From Pseudomonas reinekei (GTDB lineage Bacteria > Pseudomonadota > Gammaproteobacteria > Pseudomonadales > Pseudomonadaceae): 64,000 nt of DNA. Numbering within the stretch: position 1 is the first letter of the stretch; the number at the start of each line of letters is the position of its first letter. The translations under genes and the position numbers were made by a program. This document shows, in pieces, positions 57,401 to 64,000 of the stretch. The DNA is taken from contig NZ_MSTQ01000009.1 in assembly GCF_001945365.1 (NCBI RefSeq), positions 62,001 through 126,000 on the forward strand, written 5' to 3'. The notes under the pieces are model-generated. The model searched no databases. It was not told where the DNA came from and worked only from the letters and a program-made list of their open reading frames with translations.

Positions 57401-58399
57401 TCAGAACAACCCATCACTCTCGGGCAGCTCATACTCCGATACCGCCGTACTCAGGCGACCCGGTTTACCGGGCTTGCCCAGTGTCGGCTCCTTCTCCAGG
57501 CATTCCACCAGGTAATCGATCAACACCCGCAGCTTGGGAGGCAGGTATCGGGTTGGCGAATGCAGCAGCCAGGCACCGCCGTGGTAGGACGCCAGGAAAG
57601 TCCAGTCCGGCAACACTTGCACCATCAACCCTTTCTCCAGCGCTCGGCGCGCCGTGAAATACGGCAGGCTGCCAATGCCTATGTGTTGCAAAACCGCACC
57701 AAACCGCACGCCGGTGTGATTGGCGGCATAGCGCCCACGCACACCGACCGTGACCGACTTGCTGCCTTTCTTGAATTTCCACCGCGCATCGCTCGGGGTT
57801 TCCCCCAGGTAAATGCAACTGTGGTTGAGCAAGTCATGGGGATGGGTCGGCGTTCCATGTTCGGCCAGATACTGCGGGGTCGCGCAGAGCAAATGGTCGA
57901 TTGTCAGTAACTGGCGACCCACCAGCCCCGCAGGCGGGCGATCGGTGATGCGTATCGCCAGATCGACGTGATCGTCGATCAAATCAACCTGGCGATCCTC
58001 CAGCAGCAACTCCACATCGACTTTGGGATAACGACGCAAAAACTCCGACATGTGCGGATGAATCACGATCCGGCCCACCGCTTTTGGCACACTGAGACGG
58101 ACGACCCCTTCGGGCTCATCGGTAAATTGACCACTGATCTCCATCACCGAACGGGCAGCGTTGACCATCTCCTGGCAGCGCTTGAACACCTCTTCCCCAC
58201 CGTCACTCAAGCGCAACTTGCGCGTGGTTCGTTGCAGGAGCCGGGTCGCCAGCGCTTTCTCCAGGCGCGAAATGCTGCGACTGACCGCCGAGGGTGAAGA
58301 GCCCAGTTGGCGTGCCGCTTCAGAGAAACTGCCGGTCTCGACGACCTTGACGAAAATCGCCATTTCACCCAGCAGTGGCAGTGGAAGATTTATGCTCAC
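57401..58399 (-). CDS. LysR-family transcriptional regulator
   Basis: A 332-residue LysR regulator starting at a GTG (AGGA nine bases before). The helix-turn-helix SFSEAARQLGSSPSAVSRSISRLEKALATRLLQRTTR (about 24-60) is followed by the periplasmic-binding-like effector domain. It is divergent from the AlaX gene, which it may regulate. Effector unknown. Confidence 0.93.
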   Translation of the reverse strand: MSINLPLPLLGEMAIFVKVVETGSFSEAARQLGSSPSAVSRSISRLEKALATRLLQRTTRKLRLSDGGEEVFKRCQEMVNAARSVMEISGQFTDEPEGVVRLSVPKAVGRIVIHPHMSEFLRRYPKVDVELLLEDRQVDLIDDHVDLAIRITDRPPAGLVGRQLLTIDHLLCATPQYLAEHGTPTHPHDLLNHSCIYLGETPSDARWKFKKGSKSVTVGVRGRYAANHTGVRFGAVLQHIGIGSLPYFTARRALEKGLMVQVLPDWTFLASYHGGAWLLHSPTRYLPPKLRVLIDYLVECLEKEPTLGKPGKPGRLSTAVSEYELPESDGLF

Positions 58400-58429
58400 G
58401 ACGCAACAGTCCTTTGATGTTTGAACGGA

Positions 58430-58458
58430 TTATCACGCTATTCCACCCTTCATATAAT
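58430..58458 (+). promoter_or_regulatory. Promoter of the AlaX gene
   Basis: TTATCA (58430-58435), 17 bases, TATAAT (58453-58458), leading to a 26-base leader. It lies within the 91-base gap shared with the divergent lysR gene. Confidence 0.6.
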
Positions 58459-58490
58459 AAAAATCAGACATTTTAATTCGAGCATGGAAC

Positions 58491-59117
58491 ATGACGCTTC
58501 GCCTCTTCTTCCACAGTGATGACCTCAAGGCCAACGTGGAAGTCCTGGATTGCACACCCCACGAGAGCGAATTCGCCGTGGTGCTGCGCGCAACTCTGTT
58601 CCACCCTCAGGGCGGCGGACAACCCTTCGATACCGGCTGGATCGGTGAGAGCCGAGTCCTGCGCGTGTTGCAGGACCCGGACCGGATCATCCATTTCGTC
58701 GACAGCCCGGTAAAAATCGGGATGACCCCGATCCGGATCGACGAGGAGCGCCGCCAGTTCAATACACGCATGCATACCGCCGGGCATCTGATTGGCCATT
58801 TTGTCCAGGCCATGGGCTGGATGCCGATCAAGGCGCATCACTGGCCTGGCGAAGGGCGTGTGCAATTCAAGCCGACGGAATCGGCCCAGGAAGTTGAAGC
58901 AGACATCCTGCAGCAAGGCATCGAGCAGTGGATCACCGACGATCTGCCGCGCCTGATATCTCTGCGCGAAGGGGCCCGGGAAATCGGCTTTGGTGAACTG
59001 CCCGCCTACGGTTGCGGCGGCACCCATGTACGTAGTTTGAAGGATTTGGGCACGATCACGATCGAATCCCTTGCGCAAAAGAAAGGCACGTTATCCGTCC
59101 ACTACCACGTGGACTGA
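58491..59117 (+). CDS. Alanyl-tRNA editing protein (AlaX-like)
   Basis: A 208-residue freestanding homologue of the AlaRS editing domain, which hydrolyses Ser-tRNA(Ala) or Gly-tRNA(Ala). The zinc ligands are in HTAGHLIGH (about 91-100) and CGGTHV (about 180-185). FHPQGGGQPFDTG is the substrate-side motif. Followed by a LysE-type exporter 102 bases later; no Shine-Dalgarno sequence stands out. Confidence 0.9.
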   Translation: MTLRLFFHSDDLKANVEVLDCTPHESEFAVVLRATLFHPQGGGQPFDTGWIGESRVLRVLQDPDRIIHFVDSPVKIGMTPIRIDEERRQFNTRMHTAGHLIGHFVQAMGWMPIKAHHWPGEGRVQFKPTESAQEVEADILQQGIEQWITDDLPRLISLREGAREIGFGELPAYGCGGTHVRSLKDLGTITIESLAQKKGTLSVHYHVD

Positions 59118-59219
59118 GCCTTTGGGCAATGTCGCCCCTGCCGTTGCCCGACGCCGGATGGCGCCTGCATTCGAGAGCTTCGTCGACGCTCGCTTCCCCC
59201 CTGACTTTCTGGAGTTGAG

Positions 59220-59858
59220 ATGCTTTCAAATTACCTGGGCGAGTTTCTGGCGCTGGCGATCGTCCATTTTCTCGCCGTGGTCGCCCCCGGCCCGGATTTC
59301 GCCGTCACAATCCGACAGAGCGTACGCTTCGGCCGGTGGGTGGGGATTTGCACGGCGCTGGGCATCGGCGCGGGCATTTCCGTGCATGTGCTGTACACCG
59401 TGCTTGGCATAGGCGCATTGATGCACACCACACCGTGGCTATTATCAGTGGCCAAAGTCGTGGGCGGTGCCTACATCCTGTACTTGGGTGTGAGCCTGGT
59501 ACGGAGTCAGCCCAAACCCGTACTTGAGGGCGATAAAGCCACCGACGAAGCGATTATCCAGCAGACATTGCTGAAGGCCTTCACCACCGGTTTTCTGACC
59601 AACGCCACCAACCCCAAGGCCACGCTGTTTTTCCTGGCGATTTTCACCACGCTCATCAGCGCCACGACACCGCTGAAGATTCAGGCGCTGTATGGGGTGT
59701 GGATGTGCTTTGTAAACGCCCTGTGGTTTGTGATCGTGGCGCTGTTCTTTTCCAGCCCCAAGGTCAGATTGCTGTTCATGCGCATGGGGCACTGGTTCGA
59801 ACGCAGCATGGGCGTGATCCTGATTTTGTTTGCTGGGCGGTTGATGCTGTCGATGTAA
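59220..59858 (+). CDS. LysE/RhtB-family amino acid exporter
   Basis: A 212-residue membrane protein with about six spans; HFLAVVAPGPDFAVTIRQSVRFGR is the family signature, and TGFLTNATNPKATLFFLAIFT follows in the middle. GGAG lies six bases before the ATG. It probably exports one or more neutral amino acids or homoserine-type compounds. Substrate cannot be assigned; the AlaX neighbour suggests a link to serine/alanine handling (inference). Confidence 0.9.
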   Translation: MLSNYLGEFLALAIVHFLAVVAPGPDFAVTIRQSVRFGRWVGICTALGIGAGISVHVLYTVLGIGALMHTTPWLLSVAKVVGGAYILYLGVSLVRSQPKPVLEGDKATDEAIIQQTLLKAFTTGFLTNATNPKATLFFLAIFTTLISATTPLKIQALYGVWMCFVNALWFVIVALFFSSPKVRLLFMRMGHWFERSMGVILILFAGRLMLSM

Positions 59859-59872
59859 AAGCGCAGGACATG

Positions 59873-59909
59873 AAAAGGCCCGCACAGTCAGGCTGGCGGG
59901 CCTTCTTTT
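59873..59909 (+). terminator. Terminator of the lysE transcript
   Basis: AAGGCCCGC (59875-59883) pairs with GCGGGCCTT (59896-59904), followed by CTTTTA. Confidence 0.8.
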
Positions 59910-59935
59910 ATCTGGAGCATGAATCGCGCACAAAC

Positions 59936-59968
59936 AAAAACGCCGCTCATTGCTGAGCGGCGTTTTTG
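59936..59968 (-). terminator. Terminator of the tRNA transcript
   Basis: ACGCCGCTCA/TGAGCGGCGT stem (59940-59963) with TTTTT on both strands sits eight bases after the last tRNA-Gly on the minus strand. Confidence 0.9.
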
Positions 59969-59975
59969 TTGAATA

Positions 59976-60051
<76 letters not shown>

Positions 60052-60054
60052 AAA

Positions 60055-60130
60055 TGGCGTCCCCTAGGGGACTCGAACCCCTGTTACCGCCGTGAAAGGG
60101 CGGTGTCCTAGGCCACTAGACGAAGGGGAC
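60055..60130 (-). tRNA. tRNA-Glu (TTC), copy 2
   Basis: 76 bases including encoded CCA. The minus strand begins GTCCCCTTCGTCTAGTGGCC, with anticodon TTC in CCCTTTCACGG. It ends three bases before tRNA-Gly copy 2. Confidence 0.98.
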
Positions 60131-60234
60131 ACGCTGCCCGGAACACATGGTGTGTGTTTCGGTGCCCAGATCCGCATCCGAAGACTTGGTTCTGGTTTCA
60201 CTCAGCCTTGCCCGAAAGCAACGCTGTTTAAAAT

Positions 60235-60310
<76 letters not shown>

Positions 60311-60312
60311 AT

Positions 60313-60388
60313 TGGCGTCCCCTAGGGGACTCGAACCCCTGTTACCGCCGTGAAAGGGCGGTGTCCTAGGCCACTAGACGAAGGGGAC
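60313..60388 (-). tRNA. tRNA-Glu (TTC), copy 1
   Basis: Same sequence as 60055-60130. First tRNA of the transcript, about 55 bases after the predicted start site. Confidence 0.98.
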
Positions 60389-60449
60389 ACACTACAACAT
60401 TCACTCCCTGCTTCGTTTCGCTGTGTGCTTTACGCTGCAAGTGGCGCGC

Positions 60450-60478
60450 ATTCTATGGATGGATTGAGAGGTCGTCAA
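60450..60478 (-). promoter_or_regulatory. tRNA operon promoter
   Basis: Minus strand TTGACG (60473-60478), 17 bases, TAGAAT (60450-60455), followed by a GC-rich discriminator (GCGCGCC) typical of stringently controlled stable-RNA promoters. The rest of the 60389-60761 gap shows only a weak -10-like TATAGT at 60591 for the next gene. Confidence 0.82.
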
Positions 60479-60761
60479 CCCCCTGATATAAATTTATTTA
60501 AATCAATGACTTCGCCCTGCTTTCCGGTGCCAATCCGGATTTTCCGCCGCCCGGTGTTTGGCGCCTATATTCTGACACTCGCCAAGGCGTTATAGTCGCA
60601 GCCAGCAATGATGGCAATCCGCCCTACCGATGCCAGCATTCATATAAGAAGACGGCGGCCGATACAGATTGGGCCACATCGATCAGCTCGTCGAGCGGCC
60701 CTAGGCGCCTATATGCCCAGCCACTACACTCGCACGCGAACCCTAAAAAGAGGTCTTACCG

Positions 60762-61532
60762 GTGACACCACTCATGATCACCCTGCTCGTCGTAGCCGGG
60801 ATCGCATTATTGATCGCCATTGGCTACATCAACCATGTGGTGGAAAACAATAAGCTGGAAAGGGCCCGTACCAAGGTTGAACTCAACGATCGCCTGCGTC
60901 GTTGCGGTGAGATCACCGAGACCTTCCCCGGCCAGTTGATGACACCGGCGCTCAAGCTGCTGATGACCCGCCTGGAATTGAACGTCTGCCAGCGCCTGTT
61001 GAATCTGGAAAAAACCAGCTCCAACCTCAAGGCACGGATTGGCGAGCTGGAGACTTTGGTCGCCCAGGGCGAATCGATCCCGGTCAACAACCCGCCCGCG
61101 CCGATCCAGACCGAAGCCAAAGCCAAGGATGTGCGCTTCCTGCTTGAAGCCCTGCATGGCCAAATTACCCGAGCTGCTCAGGACGGCTATCTGCCGCCCA
61201 ACGAGGCCAAGCGCTGGATCCGCGAGGTCCGCCATATTCTGGTGCTGCTGCACATTGAGTTCTTCAACAACCTCGGCCAGCACTCGCTGCAACAGAATCA
61301 ACCCGGCCAGGCGCGCCTGGCATTCGAGCGCGGCGTGCAATACCTGCGTAAACAGCAGGAGCCGCAGATCTACGCCGAACAACTGGAATACCTGGAAAAA
61401 CTCCTGGCCCGCGCCAACGCCCAGGTCATGGACCGCATCGCCCCTGTAGAAGGCGAAGTCAACCAATTGACCGAAGGCCTCAAAGACGTCGAGGCGGATG
61501 CGGACTGGAAGAAGAAGGTGATCTACGACTGA
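60762..61532 (+). CDS. Membrane-anchored protein of unknown function
   Basis: A 256-residue protein with a single N-terminal membrane helix (ITLLVVAGIALLIAIGYINHVV, about 6-27) and a mostly helical, charged remainder. Residues about 190-230 (NLGQHSLQQNQPGQARLAFERGVQYL) look like a TPR-type helix pair. The GTG at 60762 has AGAGGT upstream; an ATG four codons later (60774) is possible. I do not recognise a characterised family; it is likely conserved in pseudomonads. Confidence 0.78.
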   Translation: MTPLMITLLVVAGIALLIAIGYINHVVENNKLERARTKVELNDRLRRCGEITETFPGQLMTPALKLLMTRLELNVCQRLLNLEKTSSNLKARIGELETLVAQGESIPVNNPPAPIQTEAKAKDVRFLLEALHGQITRAAQDGYLPPNEAKRWIREVRHILVLLHIEFFNNLGQHSLQQNQPGQARLAFERGVQYLRKQQEPQIYAEQLEYLEKLLARANAQVMDRIAPVEGEVNQLTEGLKDVEADADWKKKVIYD

Positions 61533-61545
61533 TCAGCAATAAAAG

Positions 61546-61573
61546 AGAAAGCCACCGAGAGGTGGCTTTTTTT
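61546..61573 (+). terminator. Rho-independent terminator
   Basis: AGCCACC (61550-61556) pairs with GGTGGCT (61561-61567), then a T run. It ends the 60762 gene transcript. Confidence 0.9.
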
Positions 61574-61628
61574 GGGGTTGGATTTTTAGGATGCATACAT
61601 CCGAGTGAAATACGTTGAATGTCAGGAC

Positions 61629-62000
61629 GTCATCGCCAGCGAGCCGGCGCCTACAGTGGATATGAGTACACCCGAGTTCTTCACCACTCCACAGGCCGAG
61701 CGTTAGCTCGCCTGCCGCTTTTGATCCACCCGCCCCCTCGGCAGGCTGAGTGGAGGCGTTTATCCGGGGGTGGGCGCGTAGCGCCGTGCGGCGCAGCCGC
61801 ACACATCGAGAGGAGGTCGTCGCGAAGCAGACCGGAGGCGATGCCCCCGGGTGAATGCCGGAGCGAAGGAACACCGAGCCCGAGCGAGGTGCCGTACGAA
61901 AGGGGCAAGACCTTTTGGTTCCTTTTGGGGCGTTTGCCAAAAGGGACTCGCCGTAAGGGCGAAACCATAAGCAGCCGTTACCGCAGCAACGGATATGTAC
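61629..62000. repeat. Large composite intergenic repeat, copy B (inverted), with REP half-site
   Basis: Reading from 62000 leftward gives GTACATATCCGTTG, GTAACGGCTGCT, CTTGCCCCTTTCGTACGGC and GCTCCGG, the same order as in copy A at 50374-50946. It ends in CCTCCACTC..GCCT..CGAGGGGGCG. A REP half-site (CGTCATCGCCAGCGAGCCGG) lies at 61629-61658. No gene is seen in 61533-62021. Confidence 0.8.
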
Positions 62001-62021
62001 CCAATCAAAAAAGCTCAAAGC

Positions 62022-63986
62022 TCAAAGCCTGAAATGCCCCACCATCCCCTTCAACTCAACCCCCAACTGCGCCAGCTCAATACTCGACGCCGCATTCCCC
62101 TGCATCGCCAACGAAGACTGATCAGCGCTGGCACGAATACTCGTGACACTGCGATTGATCTCCTCAGCCACCGAACTTTGCTCCTCGGCTGCCGCCGCAA
62201 TCTGCTGGTTCATCTGCTGAATCAACGAAACCGCCGCCGCAATACTCCCCAGCGCGCTCTCGGTTTGCAGCGCATCACTGACCGCCAGCTTCACCAGTTC
62301 GCCACTGTTCTGAATCTGCTGCACCGACGACTGCGCCGCCGCGCGCAAGGCGCTGACCAGACGTTCGATCTCCTCGGTCGATTGCTGCGTGCGCTTGGCC
62401 AAGGCGCGCACCTCGTCGGCCACCACCGCGAAGCCCCTGCCCTGCTCGCCGGCACGTGCCGCTTCAATGGCCGCATTGAGCGCCAGCAAATTGGTCTGCT
62501 CTGCCACACTCTTGATAACACCCAGCACCGTGCCGATGTTCTGGATTTCCGCACTCAGGCTTTCGATGCTTGAACTGGCCGAATGGGCGGAATCGGCCAA
62601 TTGCTCAATCCTCGCCATGCTTTTGCGCACCACGTGCTGGCCGCTTTCAACCTTGCCGTCTGCCGTTTGCGCAGCCTGGGCGGCCTCCTCCGCATTACGT
62701 GCGACATCGTGAACGGTGGCGGTCATCTGGTTCATCGCCGTGGCGACTTGCTCGGTTTCTTCCTTCTGACTGCTGACTTCAAGATTGGTCTGCTCAGTCA
62801 CGGCCGACAGCGATTGAGCCGACGTTGCCAATTGCTCGATGCCTGCCTGCAAACCGCTGACGATCTGGCTCAGACCCGCGCCCATTTGCTGCATGGCCTG
62901 CATCAATTGACCAATCTCGTCCCGACGGGTGACTTCGACAGTCCCGCTCAAATCCCCCGAAGCGATCTGCTGCGCCACACGGATGACACGGCGCAGTGGC
63001 CCCACGATCAACCGGGTAATCACCCAGGCGGCGATCAACCCCACCAACAACGCCAGCGCCGAGGAGCCAATGATCAGCAGCGAATTCTTTTTCAGCTCGG
63101 TCTGCATCGATTGGTCTTCGGCGACATACGCCTGGTCCACCCGCTCCACCACTTGGCCGGCGCGTTGATGCAGTTGTTGGTAAACGGTTTTTTCCTGCTC
63201 CAGCAAACCGGTGTACTCGGCGAGCTTGTCGTTAAAGCTGGCGATATGTCCGCTCACTTCATTGAGAACCGTTTGATAACCCTCATCCTTGACCGTGGTT
63301 TTCAATGCTTCGGCTTGGGTCAATGCCTGACTGGCCTGCTCGATCTTGCCCTGCCCTGCGCCGTCGTCTCCCTTGCGGCTCTGGTCCAGGCGCACGCGCG
63401 CTTCATTCATGGCTTGCAGCATCAGGCGCGAAACCTGGCTGACCTGATTGGCTTGTTCGATAAACTGCGCACCGTCCTTGCCTTCGGAATCCTTCAGGGT
63501 ATAGGCGCCGTCATCGGCGAGCCCCGCCTGCAACACGTCGAGATTATTGGCAACGCTGGACACCGACCAACTGGCCATTTCCAATGCCAGGTCCTTGGCC
63601 TGACTGAGTGAGACAAACTCATCAAACGCCTTGCGGTATGCCGCAAGGGATTGCTCGACATCAGTCATCACCGGCACATTCGCTGCAGACCCAACCTTGA
63701 GCCGGTTCGCCAGCGCAATCAGACCGTCCACCCCTTCACGCAGGGCGTCGGCGGTTTTCGGGTTGCCGCGCAACGCATACTCCTGCTCCAGCAGCCGCAC
63801 GTTGAGCAAACCGCTGTTGAGCGACGACATCTGCTTGAGTCCGTCGAAGCGCTGACTGATGGTTTGCAGGGACCATACGCCGATGGCCGCCACCACGGCG
63901 GTCAACAGCAGCACGAGCACAAACCCGACACCCAGTTTTTTTGCCATACCGAGGTTGGCAAAACGTCCTTGCACGGCCGAAATCAT
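62022..63986 (-). CDS. Methyl-accepting chemotaxis protein with HBM-type sensor domain
   Basis: A 654-residue transducer: first membrane span about 16-38, a roughly 260-residue helical periplasmic domain whose length and pattern fit the helical bimodular (HBM) sensor family of McpS, second span near 306-328 ([22 protein letters not shown]), a HAMP domain (about 330-382), and the cytoplasmic hairpin with the conserved tip [23 protein letters not shown]. No C-terminal CheR pentapeptide is present. McpS senses TCA intermediates; the ligand here is unknown. The ATG lies 14 bases from the window end, preceded by GGGGA. Confidence 0.9.
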   Translation of the reverse strand: MISAVQGRFANLGMAKKLGVGFVLVLLLTAVVAAIGVWSLQTISQRFDGLKQMSSLNSGLLNVRLLEQEYALRGNPKTADALREGVDGLIALANRLKVGSAANVPVMTDVEQSLAAYRKAFDEFVSLSQAKDLALEMASWSVSSVANNLDVLQAGLADDGAYTLKDSEGKDGAQFIEQANQVSQVSRLMLQAMNEARVRLDQSRKGDDGAGQGKIEQASQALTQAEALKTTVKDEGYQTVLNEVSGHIASFNDKLAEYTGLLEQEKTVYQQLHQRAGQVVERVDQAYVAEDQSMQTELKKNSLLIIGSSALALLVGLIAAWVITRLIVGPLRRVIRVAQQIASGDLSGTVEVTRRDEIGQLMQAMQQMGAGLSQIVSGLQAGIEQLATSAQSLSAVTEQTNLEVSSQKEETEQVATAMNQMTATVHDVARNAEEAAQAAQTADGKVESGQHVVRKSMARIEQLADSAHSASSSIESLSAEIQNIGTVLGVIKSVAEQTNLLALNAAIEAARAGEQGRGFAVVADEVRALAKRTQQSTEEIERLVSALRAAAQSSVQQIQNSGELVKLAVSDALQTESALGSIAAAVSLIQQMNQQIAAAAEEQSSVAEEINRSVTSIRASADQSSLAMQGNAASSIELAQLGVELKGMVGHFRL

Positions 63987-64000
63987 TGCGCGTAGTCCCC

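Noticed and set aside
59071..59412. A 113-codon frame overlapping the start of lysE
   Set aside because: It runs through the AlaX end and the lysE start in another frame; product is Arg/Ser/Pro-rich with no family features.
61619..62018. Open frames of 80-161 codons on both strands in 61.6-62.0 kb
   Set aside because: They lie in the second copy of the intergenic repeat; overlapping frames on both strands indicate composition bias.

Overview
The window is a chromosomal segment of a Pseudomonas, most likely of the P. fluorescens group. The evidence is the high G+C codon use, the many REP/REPIN palindromes, and a core gene order from tatD to fadE that follows, as I remember it, the P. aeruginosa PA2957-PA2986 and PA2815 regions. 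No database search was possible; all names rest on motifs and recalled family sequences.

Region 1 (1-17132) is accessory sugar and nucleoside metabolism, nearly all on the minus strand. Two blocks together encode a complete oxidative galactose route of the De Ley-Doudoroff type. One block is IclR regulator (partial) / MFS galactonate symporter / DgoD / DgoA / DgoK. The other is AraFGH ABC importer / SDR sugar dehydrogenase / SMP-30 lactonase / FadR-type GntR regulator. The dgoK and SDR promoters are near copies of each other, and the araF and gntR upstream regions share an operator-like motif. Between the blocks sit a GNAT acetyltransferase, two small unknown proteins, and a four-gene cluster (GntR-UTRA, ADP-ribosylglycohydrolase-like, NCS1 permease, PfkB kinase) that resembles E. 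coli yegUVW but uses a different transporter.

Region 2 (17135-34169) runs through DUF1285, a DUF4823-type lipoprotein, MoaA, a TetR regulator and a small RNA gene matching RgsA/P16 in position. It continues into the conserved cluster tatD-pilZ-holB-tmk-mltG-pabC-fabF-acpP-fabG-fabD-plsX-rpmF-yceD, with maf divergent, then sppA, a HAD phosphatase and rluC. Clear promoters precede acpP and yceD; the yceD promoter predicts an almost leaderless mRNA.

Region 3 (34170-49692) contains rne with a leader of about 640 nt. It is followed by a four-gene molybdenum hydroxylase module (MobA-like, XdhC, IorB-like, IorA-like) lying between rne and murB. Then comes the envelope cluster murB-ptp-kdsB-ycaR-lpxK-exbD-exbB-comEC.

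Region 4 (49829-64000) holds a DUF2062 protein, a large composite intergenic repeat, a YadGH-type ABC exporter, GST, transglutaminase-like protein, FadE and its small neighbour, LysR/AlaX/LysE, and a tandem pair of tRNA-Glu/tRNA-Gly genes with a strong promoter. It ends with a membrane-anchored unknown protein, a second inverted copy of the large repeat, and an HBM-type chemoreceptor.
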